Counted from the stretch's first letter, positions 1 through 7,374 are shown. The stretch is 8,528 nucleotides of DNA from JAJYSO01 sp964579505 (GCA_964579505.1 CAZOGC010000031.1:1-8528), one strand, 5' to 3'. The notes: a model not told the origin generated them from the letters alone. A program made the numbers and translations.

Positions 1-8
1 TAAAGCTC

Positions 9-48
9 AAAAAAATAACCGCCTCAAAATATGCTTTTGAGACGGCTA
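9..48 (-). terminator. Rho-independent terminator of htpG
   Basis: Two 14-base arms (16-29 and 35-48) flank a 5-base loop (30-34). Read on the minus strand, the stem is followed at once by seven T residues (A-run at 9-15 on the plus strand), which is the classic intrinsic terminator layout. It lies 26 bases past the htpG stop. The two non-Watson-Crick positions (22/42 and 18/46) form G-U pairs in minus-strand RNA but C-A mismatches in plus-strand RNA, so the hairpin is better suited to stop leftward transcription. The plus-strand reading is also followed by a short T-run (50-54) and might act weakly. Confidence 0.85.
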
Positions 49-74
49 CTTTTTAAGCTATTTAGCGTATACTT

Positions 75-1961
75 TTATTTAATCATCTCAAAACTGCGTT
101 TTACAAAATTGGTAAGGTCTTCACCTTTTAATAGATTTTGAGAGAGTTTAGCCAAATCTAGTGCCTGATTAATTAAACGTTGGCGTTTTTTATCGGTTTT
201 GGTGTTTAAGATTGTGCTGATAAAATCACTGTTAGTATTTACAATCAGGTTGTACATTTCGGGCATGTTGCTCATTCCCATAAACCCGCCACCACCGGTT
301 TTTTGCATATCTTTCATACGACGCATAAACTCGGGTTGTGTAATAATAAGCGGCGCTGCAGTACTGTCCATATCTTCTAGTTGAAGCGTGTATTTTTCTT
401 TAGGAACTACGGTTTCAAGTTGCGTTTTTAAAGTGTCTTTTTCCTCATCAGAGAGTTTAGAAATTTTTTCTTCATCTTTTTTAATAAGGTTATCGATCTG
501 ATCGCTATCTACACGGGCAAAAGAAACTTTTTCTTTTTCAGTCTCTAATTTTTGAATGAGATGTGGAGCAATAGGCGAGTCTAACAACAAAACTTCATAT
601 CCTTTTTCTTTAGCCGCTTCAATATAGCTGTATTGCGCTTCTTTGTCTGAGGCGTACAAGATGATGAGTTTATCGTCTTTGTCGGTTTGTTGGTCTTTAA
701 TTTTTTCTTGTAACTCATCAAAAGTGAAATAATTACCATCTACGGTAGGGTAGAGGGCAAATTTTTGTGCTTTTTCAAAAAATTTATCTTCGGTAAGCAT
801 ACCATATTCAATCACCATTTTAATGCCTTCCCATTTTTTTTCAAAGTCTTCGCGGTTGTCTTTGAATATTTTTTTGAGTTTGTCGGCTACTTTTCGGGTA
901 ATATAACTCGCTATTTTTTTTACGTTACCGTCGGCTTGTAAGTACGAGCGCGATACGTTTAATGGAATATCGGGAGAATCGATTACTCCTTTTAACATGG
1001 TGAGAAATTCAGGAACAATTCCTTCTACATTATCGGTAACAAATACCTGATTTTGATACAGCTGAATACGATCTTTTTGAATGGTCATATCGTTAGACAG
1101 CTTCGGAAAATACAAAATGCCGGTAAGGTGAAACGGGTAATCTACATTGAGGTGAATGTGAAAAAGCGGCTCTTCAAACTGCATAGGGTAGAGCTCGTGA
1201 TAAAAATCTTTATAATCTTGCTCTTCTAAATCAGTGGGTTGTTTGGTCCAAGCCGGCTGGGTATTATTGATGATATTATCTACCGTTACCGTTTTGGGTT
1301 TTTCATCTTCAGGAGCGTCTTCAGGCTTGGGTAGGGTTTTTTCTTTGGTGCCGAATTTAATCGGAATCGGCATAAACTTATTGTATTTTAACAAGAGTTC
1401 GCGGATGCGACTTTCTTGTAAAAATTCTTTACTGTCTTCGGTAAGATGAAGAATAACTTCTGTACCGTGTTCTTTTTTGGTCCCTTCTTCTAAGGTAAAA
1501 TCGGTGGTGCCTTCACAAACCCAATGAGCGGCAGGTTCGTCTTGATATGATTTGGTTAAGATCTCAACTTTATCGGCTACCATAAAAGCAGAGTAAAAAC
1601 CGAGACCAAAATGTCCGATGATTCCAGAGTCTTGGGCGGTATCTTTATATTTTTCAAGAAACTCACCGGCGCCCGAAAAAGCTACATCGTTGATGTATTT
1701 TTTAACTTCGGCTTGTGTCATCCCAATACCTTGGTCAATAAGGTGAAGTGTTTTGTTGGCTTCGTCAATTTTGACTTCAATTTTTGGGTTTCCGTAGTCT
1801 ATTTTAGCTTCACCAATTCCGGTAAGGTGCTTTAGTTTAAGGGTAGCATCGGTAGCATTAGAGATTAACTCGCGTAAAAATATTTCGTGGTCGTTATAGA
1901 GAAATTTTTTGATAAGGGGGAAAATGTTTTCAACAGAGACGTTTATTTTTCCTTGTGCCAT
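75..1961 (-). CDS. htpG: HtpG, Hsp90-family molecular chaperone
   Basis: This encodes a 628-residue cytosolic Hsp90 homologue, an ATP-driven homodimeric chaperone that remodels non-native client proteins; E. coli HtpG is about 624 residues. The N-terminal GHKL ATPase domain (about 1-210) shows ELISNATDA at 31-39, including the expected catalytic E31 and Mg-binding N35, the ADP/ATP-contacting DQGIGM at 76-81, and the glycine-rich lid segment GHFGLGFYSAF near 116-126. A short charged, proline-containing linker (roughly 207-225, rich in K, E, D) precedes the middle domain. The middle domain carries the phosphate-contacting arginine segment NVSRSYLQ. The C-terminal dimerisation domain contains a Gly/Met-rich loop (556-563, GGGGFMGM). 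There is no MEEVD tail, as expected for a bacterial protein. The ATG at 1961 gives the family N-terminus (GKINVSVENIFPLIKKFLY) and follows an A-rich leader without a Shine-Dalgarno. It is a single-gene unit bounded by its own terminator. No CIRCE element is seen upstream. Confidence 0.98.
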   Translation of the reverse strand: MAQGKINVSVENIFPLIKKFLYNDHEIFLRELISNATDATLKLKHLTGIGEAKIDYGNPKIEVKIDEANKTLHLIDQGIGMTQAEVKKYINDVAFSGAGEFLEKYKDTAQDSGIIGHFGLGFYSAFMVADKVEILTKSYQDEPAAHWVCEGTTDFTLEEGTKKEHGTEVILHLTEDSKEFLQESRIRELLLKYNKFMPIPIKFGTKEKTLPKPEDAPEDEKPKTVTVDNIINNTQPAWTKQPTDLEEQDYKDFYHELYPMQFEEPLFHIHLNVDYPFHLTGILYFPKLSNDMTIQKDRIQLYQNQVFVTDNVEGIVPEFLTMLKGVIDSPDIPLNVSRSYLQADGNVKKIASYITRKVADKLKKIFKDNREDFEKKWEGIKMVIEYGMLTEDKFFEKAQKFALYPTVDGNYFTFDELQEKIKDQQTDKDDKLIILYASDKEAQYSYIEAAKEKGYEVLLLDSPIAPHLIQKLETEKEKVSFARVDSDQIDNLIKKDEEKISKLSDEEKDTLKTQLETVVPKEKYTLQLEDMDSTAAPLIITQPEFMRRMKDMQKTGGGGFMGMSNMPEMYNLIVNTNSDFISTILNTKTDKKRQRLINQALDLAKLSQNLLKGEDLTNFVKRSFEMIK

Positions 1962-2003
1962 AATCGTATTATTTTTAGTTTATTGTCGTTTTCTTTTCTC
2001 TTT

Positions 2004-2036
2004 CAAAAAAAATACCAATCCTAAACTGGTGACAAA
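2004..2036 (-). promoter_or_regulatory. Possible htpG promoter
   Basis: On the minus strand a TTTG (2033-2036) stands 18 bases upstream of a TA followed by eight T and a G (2004-2014). This resembles the Bacteroidota -33 TTG / -7 TAnnTTTG arrangement, but the -7 element has extra T residues and is not an exact match. It would give a leader of about 40 bases before the htpG ATG. No better candidate exists in the gap. A heat-shock-specific operator is not visible. Confidence 0.3.
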
Positions 2037-2099
2037 GTGGCAGCAGACAAGGGGGGTGTGGAGATAATAAAAACAAGTCGCCTTTACACTCATAGACAC

Positions 2100-2118
2100 A
2101 AAATGCTTACTGTAAGCA
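2100..2118 (-). terminator. Small hairpin terminator after the SMUG2-like gene
   Basis: A perfect inverted repeat TGCTTAC / GTAAGCA (2104-2110 and 2112-2118) with a one-base centre would fold as about six pairs with a three-base loop. On the minus strand it is followed by TTTT (2103-2100). It lies 8 bases past the stop of the SMUG2-like gene, as an intrinsic terminator should. The stem is short and the T-run brief, so termination may be partial. The rest of the 165-base gap (1962-2126) holds the presumed htpG leader and a G6 run at 2051-2056. Confidence 0.5.
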
Positions 2119-2126
2119 AAGACATT

Positions 2127-2816
2127 TTATTTTCTTAATTCTTTGAGGTACTCGGCCACAAATTGAGTTTTTGTCTTAAACTTATACTGCATCACATACC
2201 GCGGGTGCGGAAGGGCAATAATTTTTTCAAATAGTTTTTCTTCGGCATTAATTTCTGCTAAGAATCGGGCATTTTTCTTTCCCAAAGAAAAACAAACGCG
2301 GGTGTCTATGCCCATGGCAATTTGTTGTTGTAAACTGGCTAAAATAAAAGGCTTAACAGCCTTAAAAAGTTTGGGATCATCGTAGTAGTTGCAGTTTACC
2401 CAATGCTCTTTTCTATTTTTTTGGATAAACCCTAACGGGCAAACTGAATTGATATAAAAATGCTTATAAAAAGAAGTAGGGCCACCATACGCGTTTATTA
2501 CATCATACACAAAAACCGAAGAGGGCTCGTGTGTTTCAAACGAGGGAGGGGTTAGTTTACAATCAATGGTAAGACGTTTGGTGTCGGTAAACGGAATACC
2601 CGTCATTCCGGCGCCTAATCGTCCGGGGTTAATACCTACAATGAGTTTTCGCGTACGATTATCTTGAAAGAAAGTGGTGCAAAATTCTTCCAATATTTTC
2701 ATAACTTCCGGTTGGTTTTGATACGGATTCATCACCTTAATATTGTTCGGTAACGTGGCCGATAATTGCAACTCTTGATGAAAGCGAATAACTTTTTCGG
2801 CAAATGTGAGTGTCAT
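2127..2816 (-). CDS. SMUG2-like uracil-DNA glycosylase family protein (DUF4918)
   Basis: This encodes a 229-residue protein of the uracil-DNA glycosylase superfamily, closest to the SMUG2/DUF4918 group common in Bacteroidota. Such enzymes remove uracil or related damaged bases from DNA to start base-excision repair in the cytosol. Motif I is GINPGRLGAGMTGIPFTD at 61-78, matching the GMNPG...TGVPF pattern of SMUG enzymes. A conserved Asn lies in INS (122-124). The DNA-intercalation/catalytic motif appears as HPRYVM at 204-209, a variant of HPSPR. The ATG at 2816 gives a normal-length N-terminus and is preceded by a TAnnTTTG box about 35 bases upstream. The gene is divergent from recG, so two DNA-repair genes share one control region, though no functional link is proven. 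Family membership is seen from motifs. The exact damaged-base preference, and whether it acts mainly on uracil, is not readable from sequence. Confidence 0.88.
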   Translation of the reverse strand: MTLTFAEKVIRFHQELQLSATLPNNIKVMNPYQNQPEVMKILEEFCTTFFQDNRTRKLIVGINPGRLGAGMTGIPFTDTKRLTIDCKLTPPSFETHEPSSVFVYDVINAYGGPTSFYKHFYINSVCPLGFIQKNRKEHWVNCNYYDDPKLFKAVKPFILASLQQQIAMGIDTRVCFSLGKKNARFLAEINAEEKLFEKIIALPHPRYVMQYKFKTKTQFVAEYLKELRK

Positions 2817-2850
2817 AAACGAATAATGAAATTTTACTTAAGTAGTTATA

Positions 2851-2858
2851 CAAAGCTA
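2851..2858 (-). promoter_or_regulatory. -7 box for the SMUG2-like gene
   Basis: On the minus strand this reads TAGCTTTG, an exact match to the Bacteroidota -7 consensus TAnnTTTG. It would start transcription near 2845 and give a leader of about 29 bases before the ATG at 2816. No TTG is seen at the usual -33 distance, so only half of the promoter is supported. Confidence 0.5.
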
Positions 2859-2901
2859 AAGAATAACATGCCTATATTTTATTTTCGGCTTACTTTCTCT
2901 A

Positions 2902-2928
2902 TTGATTTTAGAAGATTTTTTATCTTCG
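2902..2928 (+). promoter_or_regulatory. Probable recG (recG-sialidase) promoter
   Basis: TTG at 2902-2904 and TATCTTCG at 2921-2928 (one mismatch to TAnnTTTG) are separated by 16 bases, close to the Bacteroidota -33/-7 layout. Transcription would begin near 2932, only a few bases before the recG ATG at 2935, so the mRNA would be leaderless or almost so. A short inverted repeat (GAAGAT 2911-2916 / ATCTTC 2922-2927) overlaps the -7 element. Confidence 0.5.
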
Positions 2929-2934
2929 TTTTTT

Positions 2935-5037
2935 ATGAAATCAGCCTTGCTGCAAACCCCGATAGATTATTTAAAAGGCGTTGGGCCTAGCCGTGCCGAG
3001 TTGCTGCGGAAAGAACTCGGTATACATACCTATCAAGATTTACTCAACCTCTTTCCCAATCGGTATATAGACCGAAGTCGTTTTTATAAAGTGGCAGAAT
3101 TGCAGACTAGCTCTGCCGAAGTACAGGTTGTGGGAAAAATTATTCATCTAAAAACGGTTGGAGAAAAAAGGAGGAAACGTTTGGTAGCTACTTTTGTTGA
3201 CCAAACCGGAAAAATGGAGTTGGTCTGGTTTAGGGGAATTAAGTGGATAAAAGAGAACCTTAAAATTAACGAACCCTATGTGGTTTTTGGGAAGGTAAAC
3301 CGATATAGTGGCGTGTTTTCTATGCCGCATCCTGAAATGGAGTTACTCAAAGAACACAAATCCGGAATGCAGCAGGCCATGCAGCCCGTTTATCCTTCAA
3401 CAGAAAAATTGAGTAAAAAGCTGAGCAATCATTCTATGATAAAAATTATGGAGAAGGCTTTTTTAGCCTGTAAAGATGCTTTTTTTGAAACGCTTCCTGC
3501 TTATACACTGGCAGAATTGAAGTTGGTTTCGCGCACTCAAGCCATGTTTAATATTCATTTTCCGCAGTCTGCAGAAGAGTTGGCACGAGCACAATATCGC
3601 CTAAAATTTGAAGAATTTTTTTATTTGCAGCTACAGCTTATCCGCAAAAATTTACTGCGTAAACAAAAAATAAAAGGCTATACGTTTGAAAAAGTAGGGA
3701 CTTATTTTCATACTTTTTATGAAAAGCACTTGCCTTTTACCTTAACAGGAGCGCAGAAACGGGTACTTAAAGAGATTAGAAAAGATTTAGGAAGCTCAGC
3801 ACAGATGAACCGGCTTTTGCAAGGAGATGTGGGTTCGGGAAAAACCATAGTGGCTTTTTTGACTTGCTTAATAGCCATAGATAATGGCTTTCAGGCTTGT
3901 ATAATGGCTCCCACAGAAATATTGGCTACCCAGCACTACCAGGCACTACAAAAATTTTGTGAGGCTTTACAAATTAAAACGGCCTTGCTAACCGGCTCTA
4001 CCAAGCAATCGCTACGCAAAGAGTTACACGAACAACTAGAAGATGGAACGTTAAACATTTTAATAGGTACGCATGCCTTAATAGAAAATAAAGTAAAATT
4101 TAAAAACCTGGGGTTAGCTATTATTGACGAACAACACCGGTTTGGAGTAGCACAGCGTGCCAAATTATGGCGAAAAAACCAGTATCCGCCCAATGTTTTG
4201 GTAATGACGGCCACGCCTATTCCGCGTACATTAGCGATGAGTCTTTACGGCGATTTAGACATTTCGGTAATTGACGAACTTCCCCCGGGAAGAAAACCGG
4301 TCAAGACGGTACACAGATACGATAAAAATAGGTTGAAAGTGTTTGCTTTTATGCGCGATGAAATAGCCAAAGGGCGCCAAATTTATGTGGTTTACCCACT
4401 AATTGAAGAAAGCCAGGCTATGGATTATAAAGATTTAATGGATGGCTACGAGAGCATTACACGTGATTTTCCGAAACCTCAATACCAAGTTTCTATGGTT
4501 CATGGAAAAATGAAACCTGAGGCTAAAGCGTATGAGATGGAACGTTTTGCCAATGGCGAAACACAAATTATGGTGGCTACTACGGTTATAGAAGTAGGGG
4601 TTGATGTGCCCAATGCCAGCGTGATGATTATTGAAAGTGCCGAGCGTTTTGGTTTGTCGCAACTGCATCAATTGCGCGGTAGGGTAGGACGTGGCGCCGA
4701 GCAGAGTTATTGTATTTTGATGACCGGTTATAAACTATCGGCTGATAGCAAGACGCGCCTCCAAACAATGACGGCTACCAACGATGGATTTAAAATAGCA
4801 GAAGTCGATTTAAAATTGCGAGGGCCCGGAGATGTAATGGGAACACAGCAAAGTGGAGTACTCAACTTAAAAATTGCCGATATTGTGGCTGATAACACGC
4901 TGTTAAAAGTGGCGCGTGGATATGCACAACGTCTACTTAAAACGGATCCCAATTTGGCACTTGCCGAGCATAGAATGGTTAAATATACCTATGCTACCTT
5001 AGTCAAACACAAAAATATTTGGAACTATATTAGCTAA
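2935..5037 (+). CDS. recG: RecG, ATP-dependent branch-migration DNA helicase
   Basis: This encodes a 700-residue superfamily 2 DNA helicase that remodels stalled replication forks and Holliday junctions. The N-terminal part (about 1-260) is the wedge region, beginning with the family signature TPIDYLKGVGPSRAELL and RYIDRS and continuing into an OB fold that grips the branch point. Motor motifs follow in order: Walker A GDVGSGKT at 297-304, Walker B DEQH at 398-401, motif III TATPIPRT at 425-432, and motif VI QLRGRVGRG at 579-587. The C-terminal TRG-type motif DLKLRGPGDVMGTQQSG starts at 625. Length is usual for the family. I chose ATG 2935 rather than the in-frame TTG at 2902 because the family N-terminus starts here and the TTG falls inside the likely promoter. 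The sialidase gene starts 9 bases after the stop, so the two are probably co-transcribed. Upstream and divergent is a base-excision-repair glycosylase gene. All helicase motifs are intact. Confidence 0.98.
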   Translation: MKSALLQTPIDYLKGVGPSRAELLRKELGIHTYQDLLNLFPNRYIDRSRFYKVAELQTSSAEVQVVGKIIHLKTVGEKRRKRLVATFVDQTGKMELVWFRGIKWIKENLKINEPYVVFGKVNRYSGVFSMPHPEMELLKEHKSGMQQAMQPVYPSTEKLSKKLSNHSMIKIMEKAFLACKDAFFETLPAYTLAELKLVSRTQAMFNIHFPQSAEELARAQYRLKFEEFFYLQLQLIRKNLLRKQKIKGYTFEKVGTYFHTFYEKHLPFTLTGAQKRVLKEIRKDLGSSAQMNRLLQGDVGSGKTIVAFLTCLIAIDNGFQACIMAPTEILATQHYQALQKFCEALQIKTALLTGSTKQSLRKELHEQLEDGTLNILIGTHALIENKVKFKNLGLAIIDEQHRFGVAQRAKLWRKNQYPPNVLVMTATPIPRTLAMSLYGDLDISVIDELPPGRKPVKTVHRYDKNRLKVFAFMRDEIAKGRQIYVVYPLIEESQAMDYKDLMDGYESITRDFPKPQYQVSMVHGKMKPEAKAYEMERFANGETQIMVATTVIEVGVDVPNASVMIIESAERFGLSQLHQLRGRVGRGAEQSYCILMTGYKLSADSKTRLQTMTATNDGFKIAEVDLKLRGPGDVMGTQQSGVLNLKIADIVADNTLLKVARGYAQRLLKTDPNLALAEHRMVKYTYATLVKHKNIWNYIS

Positions 5038-5046
5038 TTAATCGGT

Positions 5047-6165
5047 ATGAAAAAAAGTATTGTTTTCAGTTTTTTCTTTTTATGTTGGATAAATGTCTTT
5101 TTTGCTCAAACCCCGGCGCAGCCGATTTTTAAGGCCGGGCAAAAGGGATATGAGAGTTACCGTATTCCGGCTATTATTAAATTGCCTGATGGTGATTTGT
5201 TGGCCTTTGCGGAAGGGCGCGTTAATGGGGCGGCTGATTTTGGTCATGTTACTATTGTGATGAGACGAAGTAAAGACGAAGGAAAAACGTGGTCCGCTCT
5301 TCAAATGGTAGCACAAAATGATTCGCTACAGGCTGGTAATGCAGCGCCGGTGGTAGACCTAACAGACCCGCGCTATCCACAAGGCCGTATTTTTTTGTTT
5401 TACAACACCGGAAATAAAGCAGAAAGTGAATTGAGACATGGGTTGGGACAACGTAGGGTATGGTATAAAACATCTGTTGATAATGGAAAGACATGGTCTT
5501 TACCCGTAGAAATTACAGCTCAGGTAAAGAAAAAAGATTGGCGTACCTATGCCAATACTCCGGGGCATGCCATGCAGTTTCAACACGGAAAATATAAAGG
5601 GAGGATTTATGTGGCTGCTAATCACTCAAAAGGAAATCCACAACCTCATTTTGCCGATTATAGAGCCCATGGATATTATACAGATGACCACGGAAAAACT
5701 TTTCACCTAAGTCAAAATGTATGTTTTGTGGGGGGAAATGAGGCTACAGCTGCTCCTCTTACAAATGGTTGGTTAATGATGAATATTCGCAATCAGAAAG
5801 GAACTCCTAAAACACGTATTGTAGCCATAAGCAGAAACGGAGGAGAGACTTGGGATAAGGTTTATTACGATCACAATTTACCCGACCCGGTTTGCCAAGG
5901 CGCTATTTTAAATATTGGGACTACCGAACGCGGAAACAGTATCTTGGCCTTTTGCAACAATGCAGACACAAACTACCGCCGTAACCTCACGTTGCGTATC
6001 AGTTTTGATGGCGGAAAAACTTGGCCCAAACATTTTTTGATAGACCAACCCAATAAAGGCACTGCTTATTCAGATATTGTTAAAATAGACAGCACCCATA
6101 TCGGAGTATTATACGAGCGTAAAGGTTATTCAGAAATTGCTTTTAAAGTAATTGAATGGAAATAA
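5047..6165 (+). CDS. nanH: Secreted exo-alpha-sialidase (GH33, BNR/Asp-box)
   Basis: This encodes a 372-residue sialidase expected to release terminal sialic acid from glycoconjugates outside the cytoplasm. Residues 1-20 form a signal peptide (MKK, a hydrophobic FF-rich core, cleavage likely after FFA-20); the Cys at 13 is not in a lipobox. The rest is a bare six-bladed catalytic propeller with no carbohydrate-binding module. Five Asp boxes are visible: SKDEGKTW 75-82, SVDNGKTW 143-150, TDDHGKTF 212-219, SRNGGETW 262-269 and SFDGGKTW 319-326. Expected catalytic residues are present: Arg39 in YRIP, Arg58, Asp64, Glu232, Arg248, Arg311 or 312, and the nucleophile Tyr341 in AYSD. The 39-58-64 and 232-248 spacings equal those I recall for Clostridium NanI (266-285-291 and 539-555). 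The gene follows recG by 9 bases with no visible promoter of its own. No sialic-acid transporter or lyase gene is in the window. Substrate linkage and host or environmental role cannot be read from sequence. Confidence 0.92.
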   Translation: MKKSIVFSFFFLCWINVFFAQTPAQPIFKAGQKGYESYRIPAIIKLPDGDLLAFAEGRVNGAADFGHVTIVMRRSKDEGKTWSALQMVAQNDSLQAGNAAPVVDLTDPRYPQGRIFLFYNTGNKAESELRHGLGQRRVWYKTSVDNGKTWSLPVEITAQVKKKDWRTYANTPGHAMQFQHGKYKGRIYVAANHSKGNPQPHFADYRAHGYYTDDHGKTFHLSQNVCFVGGNEATAAPLTNGWLMMNIRNQKGTPKTRIVAISRNGGETWDKVYYDHNLPDPVCQGAILNIGTTERGNSILAFCNNADTNYRRNLTLRISFDGGKTWPKHFLIDQPNKGTAYSDIVKIDSTHIGVLYERKGYSEIAFKVIEWK

Positions 6166-6169
6166 AATT

Positions 6170-6201
6170 GAAGAAAAGAAAGTATTTTATTTCTTTTCTT
6201 C
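6170..6201. terminator. Perfect 12-bp inverted repeat between convergent genes, probable bidirectional terminator
   Basis: GAAGAAAAGAAA (6170-6181) and TTTCTTTTCTTC (6190-6201) are perfectly complementary around an 8-base loop. The repeat starts 5 bases after the sialidase stop, and its right arm lies inside the last codons of the convergent NdpA-like gene. Position and symmetry fit a shared terminator. The stem is AT-rich and neither side has a long T-run (CTTATT on plus; AATTTTATT on minus), so its strength is uncertain. Confidence 0.6.
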
Positions 6202-7245
6202 CTTATTAAAATACACCAAATAATAATACATCTCACGTTCGGGATCCCAGCCTTTTTCAATAAATTTTTCAGCACTCTCGGGGTTGATAAAATCGAGTTT
6301 AATCTGCACGTTTGTGTCTAGATTAATCACATTTTTCATCTTTTTTCGAGCAGCAGAAACGGCGGTATTTGAAACCGGAAACTCGGTTAAGTCTTCAATT
6401 TTATATTTAGGAGCTTTTTCGGTCTTGTAATGTTGAAACTCGGGGATTAATTCCGGATTTTCAATCACCTCGTTTAAAAACTGACTTTCATTAAAATTAT
6501 CGTTTTTAGCAAAGTGATTGACGGCACGGTTCATAAACAGTACTTCTTGTTGCTTGTCTTCAGCTGGAAGCACCACATCTTTGGCGAAATGCTCACAAAA
6601 TTTGAGATAGCTCTTGGTATTAAAATTTTCATCGGCAAAAATAGTTACCCCCAGAAATTGATCTAACCAGTATTTGGTGTCATATCGATTAGCATCTACC
6701 GATAAAATTTTATACCCGTTTTCTTTCTGAACATTAAAAATCAGCGCTCCTTTATCGAGTTTATTTAAATTTACGCCTTGTTCTAGTAGCGGAGTAAGGT
6801 TATGCGCCTTTTCTTCAAACTGTAAGAAATCGTGTTTCAACTCCGATTTAAAAATACCTAGAGCAGAAGTGCGTTCGTTGTCAACCAACACATTTTCAAA
6901 ATAAGCCACATACACTTCACCCGATTTGATGTGAGGATGTTGCGATTGATCAAACAAATACCGCGCAATCTTTTGCGATTGTTTATGAGCGGTATCGGGG
7001 TTGTTAAAAACAGTAGTTGCCGCGTTGTACAATTCGTGAAATTCTAAATCTGTTTCGTGTACAAATTGATAATAGTTTTCTTCTTTATCGCGAAAAGGTT
7101 TTAAAAAATACTCTTTTAACAAAGCGTGTAGTTCGTCGTTAAGCGGGTATGATTCTTCTGATAAAAAGAGGGTTTCATTGCGACTTTTATTACCTACGCG
7201 ATGAATAGAAAGCGACTCAATTTGTGCGGGGTGCAGATTTAACAT
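6187..7245 (-). CDS. Nucleoid-associated protein, NdpA/YejK family
   Basis: This encodes a 352-residue cytosolic protein of the NdpA (YejK, 37-kDa nucleoid-associated protein) family. E. coli YejK binds the nucleoid and has been linked to topoisomerase interaction. Recognisable family features are the N-terminal segment with IESLSIHRVGNKSRNE, the central GEVYVAYFENVLVDNERTSALGIFK core (about 110-134), and the later DKGALIFN and YDTKYWLDQFLGV segments. There is no signal peptide or membrane segment. The C-terminus ends in the charged run NKEEKK, whose codons double as one arm of the junction terminator. ATG 7245 gives the expected N-terminus, and a good -33/-7 promoter lies about 50 bases upstream. 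The gene is monocistronic and convergent with the sialidase gene. Family assignment is from recalled motif pattern. The biological role in Bacteroidota is largely inferred from the E. coli homologue. Confidence 0.85.
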   Translation of the reverse strand: MLNLHPAQIESLSIHRVGNKSRNETLFLSEESYPLNDELHALLKEYFLKPFRDKEENYYQFVHETDLEFHELYNAATTVFNNPDTAHKQSQKIARYLFDQSQHPHIKSGEVYVAYFENVLVDNERTSALGIFKSELKHDFLQFEEKAHNLTPLLEQGVNLNKLDKGALIFNVQKENGYKILSVDANRYDTKYWLDQFLGVTIFADENFNTKSYLKFCEHFAKDVVLPAEDKQQEVLFMNRAVNHFAKNDNFNESQFLNEVIENPELIPEFQHYKTEKAPKYKIEDLTEFPVSNTAVSAARKKMKNVINLDTNVQIKLDFINPESAEKFIEKGWDPEREMYYYLVYFNKEEKK

Positions 7246-7297
7246 AGTTGATTAGTTCGTTTTATAGCAACTTTTTTGCTGTTGTTTTTTAAGCCTC

Positions 7298-7331
7298 CAA
7301 ATTTAGGAAATTGTCTGCAAGCTTTAGCAAA
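7298..7331 (-). promoter_or_regulatory. Promoter of the NdpA-like gene
   Basis: On the minus strand TTTG (7328-7331) is followed after 22 bases by TAAATTTG (7298-7305), an exact TAnnTTTG -7 box. The spacing falls at the long end of what is reported for Flavobacterium promoters. Transcription would start near 7293, leaving a leader of about 47 bases. Within that leader a short AGCAA / TTGCT inverted repeat lies near 7266-7280. Confidence 0.6.
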
Positions 7332-7374
7332 CTAGTAACGTTTTTCTTATAAAATCAGCTGCATTATTTAGCGG

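Noticed and set aside
199..1835. Plus-strand frames of 61-74 codons opposite htpG
   Set aside because: They are fully contained in htpG on the other strand and their translations look like antisense of charged helices, rich in F, L and S.
1962..2126. A CIRCE-type HrcA operator or a small RNA in the gap before htpG
   Set aside because: The TTAGCACTC-N9-GAGTGCTAA pattern is absent, and the only clear hairpin is best explained as the terminator of the neighbouring gene.
2902..2934. In-frame TTG at 2902 as the recG start, giving 11 extra residues
   Set aside because: The added residues are hydrophobic and not part of the RecG N-terminus, and the TTG overlaps the probable -33 element; ATG 2935 matches the family start.
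3148..4952. Several antisense frames of 60-92 codons within recG
   Set aside because: They lie opposite an intact conserved gene, show no recognisable motif and have no promoter or start context, so they are reading-frame shadows.
5080..5494. Minus-strand frames of about 80 codons opposite the sialidase gene
   Set aside because: They are shadows of a gene with intact Asp boxes and signal peptide; they show no independent coding evidence.
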